Positions 24,019 through 32,516 of a stretch of 53,785 bases of DNA are shown here, piece after piece. The translations under genes were made by a program, and so were the position numbers. Below the pieces are notes generated by a model, which saw only the letters and a list, made by a program, of their open reading frames with translations, did not search any database and was not told the origin of the DNA. The stretch spans positions 1 through 53,785 of the forward strand of contig CAOJQZ010000009.1 in NCBI GenBank assembly GCA_948441955.1. Direction: 5' to 3'. Numbering within the stretch: position 1 is the stretch's first letter; every line of letters starts with the position of its first letter. This DNA is from an uncultured Lachnospiraceae bacterium (GTDB taxonomy: Bacteria; Bacillota; Clostridia; Lachnospirales; Lachnospiraceae).

Positions 24019-24042
24019 AGAGGGAGCCGCCGCTCCCTCTTT
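24018..24042. terminator. Bidirectional terminator between convergent genes
   Basis: AAGAGGGAGC pairs with GCTCCCTCTT around CGCC, with T-rich sequence on one side and A-rich sequence on the other, between the VOC gene and the leftward hydrolase. Confidence 0.85.
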
Positions 24043-24048
24043 CTTTTA

Positions 24049-24993
24049 TTATGCCTTATAGGATATACAACGTTTCTCTATCCAGCGGTACAGATCTTCA
24101 AAAACCTGCCGCCTGTCTGTTTCATTGAGAAGCTCATGCCTGTCCCCTTTATAAAGCTTTATTTTTACATCCTGTATACCAGCCTCTCGGTATTTCCTAT
24201 ATACCAGCCGCACACTCTTTCCAAAATTGCCAACCGGATCGTCCTCCCCTGCTGCAAAAAGTATCGGAAGACTCTTAGGTATCTTCCCTGCATGTTCCCT
24301 TTTCTGAAGAACCTTCATTCCTGCAAACATCTGATAATAGCCATTTACGGTAAACATAAACGTACAGAGCGGATCAGCCGCATAGCGCTCACAATTTTCC
24401 ACATTAGCAGAGAGCCAAGTTGCTCCCGTCGGATCATTCTTAAATTTTTTGTTGTATCCTCCGAAACTGAGATTATTAATAAAGCTGCTGCGGTATTTCC
24501 ACCCTTTAAAGACAGCGACAGCTCTGCAGAGAATCTGTCCCACATTCAATATCAGCGCACTGTGATGCCCTGTACCCATAATTACAGCGCCTGTAAGACC
24601 ATTTCCGTACATTGTCAGATATTGCCGCAAAAGGAAAGACCCCATACTGTGCCCCAGCATAAAATACGGCACGTCCGGATACTTTCTTTGTGTTATTCCC
24701 CGAAGCTTATGAATATCCCCTATAACATACTGATTTCCCTTCTTTTCGTGGAAATACCCATAATATTCCTCACTCTGTACGGACTGTCCATGTCCCAGGT
24801 GGTCATGACCGGTCACATAAATGCCTCTTTCGTTAAGAAATTCTGCAAATTCTTCATAGCGTCCTATGTATTCTGTCATGCCATGGCATATCTGCACAAT
24901 CGCCTTTACCCCGCTCTCCGGCACCCATTCGATGGCATGAATCCCTGTCACTCCGTCTCTTGACGGATAAAAAAACTCTCTTTTCACTTCCAT
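24049..24993 (-). CDS. Alpha/beta hydrolase, monoacylglycerol-lipase / lysophospholipase-like
   Basis: A 314-residue serine hydrolase. The nucleophile elbow is LGHSMGSF, the oxyanion region is VQICHGMTEYIGRY, and the late His lies in YKGDRHELLNE. The HGMTEY and GHDHLGHG phrases place it with the lysophospholipase/monoglyceride lipase group (serine aminopeptidase S33 family). It has no signal peptide, so it acts in the cytosol. It is the last gene of the leftward tatD-rsmA-citrate synthase-hydrolase run, 16 bp after the citrate synthase stop, and GGAGG precedes its ATG. The substrate is unknown. Confidence 0.88.
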   Translation of the reverse strand: MEVKREFFYPSRDGVTGIHAIEWVPESGVKAIVQICHGMTEYIGRYEEFAEFLNERGIYVTGHDHLGHGQSVQSEEYYGYFHEKKGNQYVIGDIHKLRGITQRKYPDVPYFMLGHSMGSFLLRQYLTMYGNGLTGAVIMGTGHHSALILNVGQILCRAVAVFKGWKYRSSFINNLSFGGYNKKFKNDPTGATWLSANVENCERYAADPLCTFMFTVNGYYQMFAGMKVLQKREHAGKIPKSLPILFAAGEDDPVGNFGKSVRLVYRKYREAGIQDVKIKLYKGDRHELLNETDRRQVFEDLYRWIEKRCISYKA

Positions 24994-25009
24994 AAGCCTC
25001 CACTTAAAT

Positions 25010-26389
25010 TTAACGATCTGTTAATAAAATATATTCTCTGTGAGCCGCCAGAGGCTTATACGCCGGACGAATAATTTTATCTACATTTTTTAATTCCTCC
25101 AGACGGTGGGCGCTCCAGCCTACAATACGTGCCGCCGCAAAAATCGGCGTATACAGAGCCGGAGGAAGATCTAACATGCCGTATACAAGCCCGCTGTAAA
25201 AGTCTACATTTGCATTTACACCTTTATATATCTTTCTTTTTGCGGCAATAACTTCCGGCGCCATATGTTCTACCATCGCATACAGATTGTATTCCTTTTC
25301 ACAGCCCTTTTCCTTTGCAAGCTGCTTTACAAATTTCTTGAAAATATCTGCCCTGGGGTCAGATACCGAGTAAATCGCATGACCCATTCCATAAATAAGT
25401 CCCTTCTGGTCAAATGCTTTTTTCTCAAGCAGATCGTCAAGATACTGTCTTACCGCATCCTGATCCTCCCAGTCAGTTACCTTCTTTTTCATATCCTCAA
25501 ACATCTGTGTTACCTTAATATTTGCACCGCCGTGCTTGGGCCCTTTAAGAGATGCCATGGCCGCCGCAATCGTAGAATAGGTATCTGTTCCGGAGGATGT
25601 AACCACATGAGTTGTAAAGGTCGAGTTATTACCGCCGCCATGATCCATATGAAGGACCAGGGCCATATCCAATATCTTGGCCTCAAGCCTGGAATATTTG
25701 CGGTTCTCTCTGAGCATCATTAATATATTCTCCGCAGTAGATAGTTCCGGTGAAGGAGCATAGATAAACAGATCATCTCCTCTGCGGTAATTATAAGCAT
25801 GATATCCGTAAACCATCAGCATCGGGAACTGGCTGATCAGGTTCAGGCACTGCCTGAGAACATTGGGAATAGTTGTATCATCCGCTTTCTCGTCATAGGA
25901 ATAAAGATTCAGGATAGAACGGGACAGACTATTCATCATATCTCTGCTGGGCGCCTTCATAATCACATCTCTTACAAAATTAGGCGGAAGCGTACGCCTC
26001 TCCACAAGTATCTCATGAAAAGCAGCAAGCTTTTTCTTACTTGGAAGCTCTCCGAATAGAAGAAGATACGTAATCTCCTCAAATCCATAACGTTTTTCCT
26101 TAAGAAAGCCTTTTACAAGATCCTTAATATTATATCCGCGGTAATAAAGATTTCCGGCGCACGGAACCTCTTTGCCTGCCGTCACTTTCGTCGCACAAAC
26201 ATCCGATACATTTGTAAGACCGGCAAGCACACCCTTGCCATTCAAGTCACGAAGCCCTCTTTTTACCTCATATTTCGTGTACAGCTCCTTGTCAATTGCA
26301 TTATTTTCGTCACACAGCTCTGCCAATTCTAAGATCTCCGGTGTGATCTCAAACAATGCTTTCTCTACGCTTTTTACCATAACTATCAT
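25010..26389 (-). CDS. Citrate / 2-methylcitrate synthase, Gram-positive type
   Basis: A 459-residue citrate synthase that joins acetyl-CoA and oxaloacetate. The active-site regions are LVLHMDHGGGNNSTFTTHVV, MASLKGPKHGGAN and YGMGHAIYSVSDPRADIFK (His and Asp of the catalytic set). The C-terminal DFYSGLVYGML and ARIVGWSAHRLEEL complete it. About 70 N-terminal residues precede the usual core, as seen in Clostridia forms. The start at 26389 has AGGAG five bases upstream; an ATG three codons later is possible. No other TCA-cycle gene is near, so it probably supplies glutamate precursors. 2-methylcitrate synthase activity cannot be excluded. Confidence 0.92.
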   Translation of the reverse strand: MIVMVKSVEKALFEITPEILELAELCDENNAIDKELYTKYEVKRGLRDLNGKGVLAGLTNVSDVCATKVTAGKEVPCAGNLYYRGYNIKDLVKGFLKEKRYGFEEITYLLLFGELPSKKKLAAFHEILVERRTLPPNFVRDVIMKAPSRDMMNSLSRSILNLYSYDEKADDTTIPNVLRQCLNLISQFPMLMVYGYHAYNYRRGDDLFIYAPSPELSTAENILMMLRENRKYSRLEAKILDMALVLHMDHGGGNNSTFTTHVVTSSGTDTYSTIAAAMASLKGPKHGGANIKVTQMFEDMKKKVTDWEDQDAVRQYLDDLLEKKAFDQKGLIYGMGHAIYSVSDPRADIFKKFVKQLAKEKGCEKEYNLYAMVEHMAPEVIAAKRKIYKGVNANVDFYSGLVYGMLDLPPALYTPIFAAARIVGWSAHRLEELKNVDKIIRPAYKPLAAHREYILLTDR

Positions 26390-26437
26390 CCTTTCTCCTG
26401 ATGCCGTGTCTTCGAGTACCCTGTCTGTACGGAATAT

Positions 26438-27313
26438 TCATTTTATATATTCCGCTATATCATTGCTCAGCTGTGCGAATTCGGCAAGCGTAAGAGCTTC
26501 TCCCCTCACGCCTGCTCCCCTTCCAAGCCGTTCAACTGCTTCACTAACAACTTCCTTGGGAATAGACAGCCTGTCCGAATTGCTTAAGCCGTTCACCAGT
26601 GTTTTACGCCTCTGATTAAAAGAAGCTCTTATAATGTCAAACAAAAGCTTTTCATTTTTCACCTTAACAGGCGGCTTGTCATGTCTGTTCAGACGGATGA
26701 CCGCAGAGCCTACCTTCGGGCGTGGCATAAAACAATTAGGAGGAACATTGGCCACTATATAAGGACTGGCATAGTACTGTACCGCAAGTGACAGCGCTCC
26801 GTAATTTTTATTTCCCGGTCCTGCCTGCATACGATCTGCTACCTCCTTCTGCACCATAACCGTAATGCTCTCCACCGGAACATGATTTTCAAAAAGGCCC
26901 ATGATAATCGGAGTTGTAATATAGTAGGGCAGATTCGCTACAACTTTAACCGGTCGGCCGGCGTTTTCTTCCGTCACAAGCTTTCTGATATTAAGCTTAA
27001 GTATGTCTTCATTAATAACCCTTACATTATCATATCCTTTTAACGTATCAGAAAGAATCGGAATCAGGTTCTTATCAATCTCTACTGCAATTACCTGACG
27101 TGCAATCCCGGCAAGATACTGAGTCATGGTCCCGATTCCCGGTCCGATTTCCAGCACCATATCGTCTCCTTTAATGTCTGCCGCCCGTATAATTTTATCC
27201 AAAACATGGGTGTCAATTAAGAAATTCTGTCCGAATTTTTTCTGAAATGTAAACTGATATTTCTGTAAGATTTCGATGGTCTGCTGGGGATTTCCCAGTG
27301 TCGGCTTACTCAT
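26438..27313 (-). CDS. rsmA: 16S rRNA dimethyladenosine transferase RsmA (KsgA)
   Basis: RsmA dimethylates two adjacent adenines in helix 45 of 16S rRNA. The 291-residue protein has KKFGQNFLIDTHVLDKI, the SAM motif LEIGPGIGTMTQYLA, VIAVEIDK, and the catalytic NLPYYITTPII (NLPY). The C-terminal domain contains RASFNQRRKTLVNGLS. The start at 27313 is fixed by GGGGAG; an upstream in-frame ATG lies before that site. It is 83 bp after tatD, a common clostridial neighbour. Confidence 0.96.
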   Translation of the reverse strand: MSKPTLGNPQQTIEILQKYQFTFQKKFGQNFLIDTHVLDKIIRAADIKGDDMVLEIGPGIGTMTQYLAGIARQVIAVEIDKNLIPILSDTLKGYDNVRVINEDILKLNIRKLVTEENAGRPVKVVANLPYYITTPIIMGLFENHVPVESITVMVQKEVADRMQAGPGNKNYGALSLAVQYYASPYIVANVPPNCFMPRPKVGSAVIRLNRHDKPPVKVKNEKLLFDIIRASFNQRRKTLVNGLSNSDRLSIPKEVVSEAVERLGRGAGVRGEALTLAEFAQLSNDIAEYIK

Positions 27314-27396
27314 ATGTTTACTCCCCGGATTTTGCTTGGTTACCCTATTATACACTAAGATGAAGAAAAATGGTATTAAGAATATATGAACTTTTA

Positions 27397-28158
27397 TTAT
27401 AGTCCGTATACCTCTCTTGCATTAGCCTCTGTCTGCCTTACAACCTCTTCATATGTGACTCCCTTTAATCCGGCGATTTCCTTCGCCACATATTTAAGAT
27501 ACCCGGAATGATTCCTTTTCCCCCGGTACGGCTCCGGTGACAGATACGGGGCGTCGGTTTCAAGTACAATCCTTGTTAGAGGGACCGTTTCAACCACCTG
27601 TTTAAGCTTTTTCCCATTTTTAAATGTCACCACGCCGCCTACTCCTATATGAAAGCCAAGCTTTACATACTCGTCCGCCAGTTCTCTAGAGCCGGAAAAA
27701 CAATGAATGATCCCTTTCAGTCCCTTTCCATGCTTCTTCATAATCTGAAAGGTATCCTCTGCAGCATCACGGCTGTGAATATTAACCGGAAGCCCAAGCT
27801 CTCCCGCCAGCTTAAGCTGACGTATAAACCACTCCTTCTGAATATCGTGAGACTGTGTGTCCCAATAGTAATCCAGTCCAATTTCTCCTACAGCGACAAC
27901 CTTATCCTGCAGGCACCAGTTTTTTAACTCTGCAAAGGTTTCCTCATTCAGTTCGCCCGTCTCATCCGGGTGCACCCCTACGGCTGCATACAGAAACGGG
28001 TACTGTCCGACAAGCTCCAGAGCTCTGCGGCAGCTATCCAGAGAAGCGCCTACATTTACAATCGTTCCCACTTCCAAGGTTTCCATTGAACGAAGCAGTT
28101 CGTCACGGTCTGGATCAAACTGTTTATCATCATAATGTGCATGTGTATCAAATATCAT
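27397..28158 (-). CDS. tatD: TatD-family metal-dependent hydrolase
   Basis: A 253-residue TIM-barrel metallo-hydrolase of the TatD family, described as a 3'-5' DNase and D-aminoacyl-tRNA-type hydrolase relative. Metal ligands are visible in DTHAHYDD, VAVGEIGLDYYWD, VNIHSRDA, GIIHCFSGS and LETDAPYLSP. The start at 28158 is chosen since GGCGGGG precedes it and DTHAHYDD then falls at residue 3, as is typical. It heads the leftward run with rsmA. Its promoter region is shared with ddh, which runs the other way. Confidence 0.93.
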   Translation of the reverse strand: MIFDTHAHYDDKQFDPDRDELLRSMETLEVGTIVNVGASLDSCRRALELVGQYPFLYAAVGVHPDETGELNEETFAELKNWCLQDKVVAVGEIGLDYYWDTQSHDIQKEWFIRQLKLAGELGLPVNIHSRDAAEDTFQIMKKHGKGLKGIIHCFSGSRELADEYVKLGFHIGVGGVVTFKNGKKLKQVVETVPLTRIVLETDAPYLSPEPYRGKRNHSGYLKYVAKEIAGLKGVTYEEVVRQTEANAREVYGL

Positions 28159-28227
28159 AAAATCCCCGCCTTTTACTTTTTTAATATCATAACACGAAAC
28201 CAAATACTGGAAAAGTCAAAGTAATAT

Positions 28228-28255
28228 TTTACACTTCTAAAATATATGATATAAT
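28228..28255 (+). promoter_or_regulatory. Candidate sigma-A promoter of ddh
   Basis: TTTACA at 28228-28233 and a perfect TATAAT at 28250-28255 are 16 bases apart. The predicted start near 28262 gives a leader of about 110 nt that contains the structured element at 28277-28345. Confidence 0.7.
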
Positions 28256-28276
28256 CACCTTGTCTTTATAAACACT

Positions 28277-28345
28277 TATACCCATCCGGGCATCCCGTAA
28301 TACATGCCCCTGGCGGGGCGGACGGACTTCGTCCGATAAGGTATA
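28277..28345 (+). ncRNA. Cloverleaf-like structured leader of ddh
   Basis: A closing stem TATACC (28277-28282) with GGTATA (28340-28345) encloses three perfect hairpins: CGGG-CAT-CCCG (28287-28297), GCCCC-TGGC-GGGGC (28306-28319) and CGGAC-TTC-GTCCG (28323-28335). The ribosome site (AAGGAAGG) follows 12 bases later. The fold is a compact four-way junction. Loop sizes rule out a real tRNA. It is too small for a lysine riboswitch. It may be a regulatory leader responding to cell-wall or lysine metabolism, but no known class fits that I can recall. Confidence 0.5.
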
Positions 28346-28372
28346 TATTTAACAAAAGGAAGGATGATAAGT

Positions 28373-29359
28373 ATGGATAAAATCAGAATCGGTATTGTCG
28401 GATATGGCAATATCGGACGGGGAGTCGAACGCGCGGTTTTGAGAAATGATGATATGGAGCTTAAGGCTGTATTTACAAGAAGAGAGCCTGCTTCTGTAAA
28501 AATTGAAACAGATGGAGCGTCTGTAAAGCATATGAGTGACCTGCCTTCTATGAAGAATGAAATTGACGTCATGATATTATGCGGCGGCTCTGCAACCGAC
28601 CTTCCGGTTATGGGGCCGCAGCTTGCAGCTGATTTTAACACCATTGACAGCTTTGATACCCACGCCAGAATTCCGGAATACTTTGCAAATATGGATAAAG
28701 CGGCAAAGGCGGGAGGAAATGTCAGCATCATTTCCGTCGGCTGGGATCCGGGAATGTTTTCACTGAACCGCTTATATGCGGAAGCAATTCTTCCCCAGGG
28801 AAACACTTATACTTTCTGGGGAAAGGGTGTAAGTCAAGGACATTCCGACGCAATCCGACGCGTAGAAGGGGTAAAAAACGGAATCCAGTATACTGTTCCC
28901 GCCGGGAAAGCAATAGAGCAGGTAAGAAGCGGCAGCGAACCGGTGCTGACAACAAGAGAGAAACATCTGAGAGAATGCTATGTAGTGCCGGAAGAGGGCG
29001 CAGACTTAAAAGCAATCGAAAAGGCGATTAAGACAATGCCTAATTATTTTGATGAATACGATACAACCGTGACATTTATCACAGAAGAAGAATTAAAAGA
29101 AAAACACGCCAGGATGCCCCACGGCGGTTTTGTAATCCGAAGCGGCGAAACAGGAAACGCCGAAAATCAGCATATCATCGAATATTCTCTTAAGCTTGAT
29201 TCCAACCCGGAATTCACTGCTAGCGTGCTGGTCTGCTATGCAAGAGCGGCCTTCCGTCTGTCGAAAGCCGGCGAAACCGGCGCGAAAAGTGTGTTCGATA
29301 TCGCACCGGGACTTTTATCAATGAAAACGGCAGACGAACTGCGGAAAGAAATTTTGTAG
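28373..29359 (+). CDS. ddh: meso-Diaminopimelate dehydrogenase
   Basis: Ddh makes meso-diaminopimelate from tetrahydrodipicolinate, NADPH and ammonia in one step, supplying lysine and peptidoglycan. The 328-residue protein has the dinucleotide fold RIGIVGYGNIGRGVERAV, the substrate-side phrases MILCGGSATDLPVMGPQ and NTIDSFDTHARIPEYF, SVGWDPGMFSLNRLYAEAILP, and the family motif GKGVSQGHSDAIRRVEGVK. The ATG at 28373 is preferred because AAGGAAGG lies nine bases before it; the in-frame ATG at 28364 overlaps that site. It is monocistronic, with a structured leader and a long palindromic terminator. Confidence 0.97.
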   Translation: MDKIRIGIVGYGNIGRGVERAVLRNDDMELKAVFTRREPASVKIETDGASVKHMSDLPSMKNEIDVMILCGGSATDLPVMGPQLAADFNTIDSFDTHARIPEYFANMDKAAKAGGNVSIISVGWDPGMFSLNRLYAEAILPQGNTYTFWGKGVSQGHSDAIRRVEGVKNGIQYTVPAGKAIEQVRSGSEPVLTTREKHLRECYVVPEEGADLKAIEKAIKTMPNYFDEYDTTVTFITEEELKEKHARMPHGGFVIRSGETGNAENQHIIEYSLKLDSNPEFTASVLVCYARAAFRLSKAGETGAKSVFDIAPGLLSMKTADELRKEIL

Positions 29360-29372
29360 AAAATCATTGCAT

Positions 29373-29431
29373 AAAATCGGGGACGGGCAAAGTGAATACT
29401 ACTGTTTTTCACTTTGTCCGTCCCCGATTTT
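29373..29431. repeat. Long palindromic repeat acting as bidirectional terminator (copy 1)
   Basis: Two 23-base arms (29373-29395 and 29409-29431), nearly perfectly complementary with one G-T pair, form a hairpin with a 13-base loop. The outer arm sequence AATCGGGGACGGGCAAAGTG resembles that of the 84-bp palindrome at 40261-40344. It lies between convergent ddh and the gatY-like gene and reaches the stop codon of the latter. Confidence 0.75.
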
Positions 29432-30272
29432 ACTTCCTTGTGCCGCACACCTGCATCCGTTTCTTTACCAGCTCCGTCACCGCCCTCATCCCGGCCTTCC
29501 CCAGCTCCTTTGGATCATAGGTCTCCGGCCGCTCTTTAAGAAGCGCCTTCACTGCGTCCGTATAGGCCGCCCGAAGCTCAGTGGCAAAATTCACTTTACA
29601 GATCCCGCGTCTTATACATTCCTTCACTTCCTCATCCGAAAGCCCGGACGCCCCGTGAAGTACCAGCGGAATGTCCACTCTTTCTCTGATTTCGCTCAGT
29701 CTTTCTTTATTAAGCGCCGGCGTTCCCTGATAGAAGCCGTGAGCCGTCCCAATTGCCACGGCAAGGGAATCCGCGCCCGTGCGTGCTACAAATTCTGCGG
29801 CCTCCTCTACGCCGGTGTCCACATCTGCCTCCGCCGCCAGATCGTCTTCCTTTCCGCCCACTCTGCCAAGCTCAGCCTCTACTGCTATTCCTCTCTCATG
29901 GGCATAATCCGTTACCCTTTTGGTAACGGCAATATTCTCTTCAAATGATTCCTTTGAACCGTCTATCATAACAGAGGAATATCCCGCTTCTATTGCCTGG
30001 ACAGACAACTCATAGCTGTTCCCATGATCCAGATGGAGACATACCGGAACCTTCACCCTTTCCGACTCTGCTTTTACGATTGCAGCATACGTTTCTGCCG
30101 TCCCATACCTCACTGTGGACGGCGTTGTCTGTAATATAACCGAAGTATTAAGCTCTTCTGCAGCCGCCAGCACTGCTTTCACCATTTCCATATTTTCTAC
30201 ATTAAATGCACCTACCGCATAGCCGCCGTCCTGTGCTCTTCTCATCATGTCTTTAAATGTCACAAGCCCCAT
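29430..30272 (-). CDS. Class II ketose-bisphosphate aldolase (GatY/KbaY-like catalytic subunit)
   Basis: A 280-residue zinc aldolase that would cleave tagatose-1,6- or fructose-1,6-bisphosphate to glyceraldehyde-3-phosphate and DHAP. The catalytic Asp and zinc ligands are in CLHLDHGNS (D82, H83), IGTAHGFYQG (H178) and LVLHGASGL (H206); EAELGRVGGKED is also typical. GatY-type enzymes need the GatZ partner, which is encoded directly upstream here, so tagatose-1,6-bisphosphate is the better guess. AAGGAG precedes the ATG. It is the last gene of the sugar operon and ends at the palindromic terminator. Confidence 0.9.
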   Translation of the reverse strand: MGLVTFKDMMRRAQDGGYAVGAFNVENMEMVKAVLAAAEELNTSVILQTTPSTVRYGTAETYAAIVKAESERVKVPVCLHLDHGNSYELSVQAIEAGYSSVMIDGSKESFEENIAVTKRVTDYAHERGIAVEAELGRVGGKEDDLAAEADVDTGVEEAAEFVARTGADSLAVAIGTAHGFYQGTPALNKERLSEIRERVDIPLVLHGASGLSDEEVKECIRRGICKVNFATELRAAYTDAVKALLKERPETYDPKELGKAGMRAVTELVKKRMQVCGTRK

Positions 30273-30302
30273 ATTTCTCTCCTTCGTATTTTTATATGAT
30301 CT

Positions 30303-31610
30303 CTATGCAGACTCATATTTTCCAAGTGTTGCATACAGATAATCCTCACAAACGCCTCCTATATAATCCAACAGAATTTCGTAACCGCTGTTTTTCAGGT
30401 TTCCGGCCCTTATCTTCCTGTACTGCACCGGAAGATACTGACTTAACAGCGAATAAGGAATTACATTATCTCCAAGATTATTGAAAAGCTTTTTTACTGC
30501 TTCTCCTATTTCCTTGTCATTAAAATAATATCTGCATCTGTCTGAAAAGCTGAAGGCTCTGGCATTCCTTACTTCTTTTTCAGTACCATGATAATATTTC
30601 CTCCAATTATCCGGATGTTTCAGCATAACTTCTTCTAATGTTTCCCGTATATAACTCCTGTTACTCCCGGAAAAAATTTCTCTCTCTATATTCTCCAGTG
30701 CAAACAGGCCTTCCCTCATGGCAAAGGTAAGAGCCGGACCTACTTTAAGAACCGCAATCCCGTCTTCTACCATTTCTCTTAATTTCTGCGGCGTCTGGTA
30801 ATCCGTGGAATGCCCTTCCATAACAATTCCCGGAATCTCCCTCATAGTATCTGTAAGCCGCTTCGCCTTCCTTCTGTCATATTCATGAATCTCCTGACCG
30901 CCGAATTCCACTCCCGGCTGGACTACAAGCGCAATGACTCTGTCCCATGCTCCCGAAAGTCCGTTTTCCTCAAACTTCTCTTTAAATGTCTGTAAGGTCA
31001 AAACACAATCCTCCGGGGAGGTTACCTCCATATCATCCTCTTCACGGATTCCGCCTGGAACAGGCACCTCACTTCCAATCACATAGGAAGGCGTCTGCGC
31101 ATCCGGACACTCCGCCTTTCTTTTCTGAAAAGCCTCCTCTGCAGCCTTGCAAAGTCTTACGGACCTTTCTGCAATAACCACATTACTTAACCGCACATCT
31201 TTGGAATCTTCTAAAAGCCTCATACTGGTATCTATATGAATCTTCCCAAAGCCTGCTTCCACATATTGTCTGATCAACTCCTCTGCCTTCTCCATCGCTT
31301 CCTGCTCTGGCAGTTCAGACCAGATAAGGGGCCCCAGATGATCTCCTCCCAGAATCAATTTACTTCTATCAAATCTTTCTTCATCTGCTATTTTATGTAC
31401 AAAGAAATAAAAATCTTTCGGTGTCATTCCCATATATCCGCCGTCCTGATTCACCTGATTTGCGGTTGCCTCAATCAGCACCGGCGTATGATACTTGATT
31501 CCTTTCCGCATAACTGCACGGATAACGTATTCATTGGCGCTGCAGCATGAATAGATTCCATCTGCTTTACCCTGTTTCTGTCTCAATACAATATTTTCTA
31601 AAAGCTCCAT
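30303..31610 (-). CDS. Tagatose-bisphosphate aldolase non-catalytic subunit (GatZ/KbaZ-like)
   Basis: A 435-residue protein with the GatZ family signatures: GIYSCCSANEYVIRAVM, VLIEATANQVNQDGGYMGMTPKDF, LILGGDHLGPLIW, YVEAGFGKIHIDTSMRL and YVIGSEVPVPGG. GatZ stabilises the GatY aldolase and is not itself a kinase, despite old names. It follows the second isomerase by 17 bp and precedes the GatY-like gene by 30 bp. The length is normal for the family. Confidence 0.92.
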   Translation of the reverse strand: MELLENIVLRQKQGKADGIYSCCSANEYVIRAVMRKGIKYHTPVLIEATANQVNQDGGYMGMTPKDFYFFVHKIADEERFDRSKLILGGDHLGPLIWSELPEQEAMEKAEELIRQYVEAGFGKIHIDTSMRLLEDSKDVRLSNVVIAERSVRLCKAAEEAFQKRKAECPDAQTPSYVIGSEVPVPGGIREEDDMEVTSPEDCVLTLQTFKEKFEENGLSGAWDRVIALVVQPGVEFGGQEIHEYDRRKAKRLTDTMREIPGIVMEGHSTDYQTPQKLREMVEDGIAVLKVGPALTFAMREGLFALENIEREIFSGSNRSYIRETLEEVMLKHPDNWRKYYHGTEKEVRNARAFSFSDRCRYYFNDKEIGEAVKKLFNNLGDNVIPYSLLSQYLPVQYRKIRAGNLKNSGYEILLDYIGGVCEDYLYATLGKYESA

Positions 31611-31627
31611 AATATCTCCTGTAGCAT

Positions 31628-32506
31628 TTAAAAGCCTCTCTGATACAGATATTCTGTTTCCGCTTTATAGTACTCCATACAAACCTCCGGCGTTGTATGG
31701 GGTTCCAGTGAACAAAATCCCTGATACCCGTCTCTTACAAGCCTTCGAAGCAGTCCGTCCACATTTACCGCGCCGTCCGAAGCTACCGGATAATAAATAT
31801 CCTCTCCGGATAAGAGACCGGTCATCGGGCCGCCTTTACATTCCTCTCTATGTCCATATTCCGGATGGTTGATACAGCCGTTTTTAATATGAACATGGAC
31901 AATCATATCCTTCAGTACCTCATAGGCATATGGAAATCCCTCGTATCCGGCCTGATAATAGTTCGTTGCATCATAGTTTGTTTTAAAATACTCCGAACCC
32001 ATCGCCTCTATAATTTTCCTCATCTGAAGGGGATTCCTGGTAATATCATGGGCCTCATTTTCCAAGGCAAGGTATATCTGATACTTTTCAGCCTCCTTGA
32101 TGGCTTCCGCATAATATGCCTTTAATTCGTCAATAGAAAATGAATCGCCCATTGCCACATAATAGCAATAGTGATTGACTACCTTTGCCCCCAGCTCATG
32201 GGCTGCCTGAACCGCTCTTTTAAGCTCCGAAGCATATAATTCCCGGTCCTTAGCAAGAGCTTTCTCAAAGCCTGCGCCAAAGCATATGCAGGCCGCCTTC
32301 ACTCCGGCCGCGTCAAGTATGTCTTTTGCCCTCTTAATATCACGATTTGCATACAATCTCTTGTGAACCAGCGATTTTCCTTCCAGTACCGGAATATTTT
32401 CCGGCCAGATTTCAATTGCCGTGACGCCGTAGCCTTTTATAATCTCCAATATTTTTTCCAAGGGGAGGACGCTTCCAAGCGTCTCCCCCGAAATTGCAAG
32501 TTCCAT
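31628..32506 (-). CDS. TIM-barrel sugar phosphate isomerase/epimerase (AP-endonuclease-2-like fold)
   Basis: A 292-residue protein of the xylose-isomerase-like TIM-barrel group. Metal-ligand-type residues are seen in YLALENEAHD (Glu), KTNYDATNYYQAG (Asp), IVHVHIKNG (His) and FCSLEPHTTPE (Glu). It is clearly different from the ketose 3-epimerase encoded at the other end of the operon, so the two probably act on different intermediates. The substrate is not readable. It lies 10 bp after the binding-protein gene. In gut Lachnospiraceae, proteins of this fold also include the C-glycoside-cleaving subunit of DgpBC-type enzymes, which is an alternative. Confidence 0.82.
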   Translation of the reverse strand: MELAISGETLGSVLPLEKILEIIKGYGVTAIEIWPENIPVLEGKSLVHKRLYANRDIKRAKDILDAAGVKAACICFGAGFEKALAKDRELYASELKRAVQAAHELGAKVVNHYCYYVAMGDSFSIDELKAYYAEAIKEAEKYQIYLALENEAHDITRNPLQMRKIIEAMGSEYFKTNYDATNYYQAGYEGFPYAYEVLKDMIVHVHIKNGCINHPEYGHREECKGGPMTGLLSGEDIYYPVASDGAVNVDGLLRRLVRDGYQGFCSLEPHTTPEVCMEYYKAETEYLYQRGF

Positions 32507-32516
32507 ATCTTCCCAC

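Noticed and set aside
24136..24963. 275-codon open frame antisense to the alpha/beta hydrolase gene
   Set aside because: The hydrolase on the other strand has intact catalytic motifs. The antisense product is Cys/His/Tyr-rich, as typical of complement frames, and has no Shine-Dalgarno site.
28277..28345. tRNA gene at the cloverleaf-like ddh leader
   Set aside because: The loops are three to four bases, there is no anticodon loop of seven, no T-loop consensus and no CCA-compatible end.
29367..29948. Rightward open frame starting at the palindrome and running over the gatY-like gene
   Set aside because: Its first part translates palindrome DNA and the rest is the complement of the aldolase gene.
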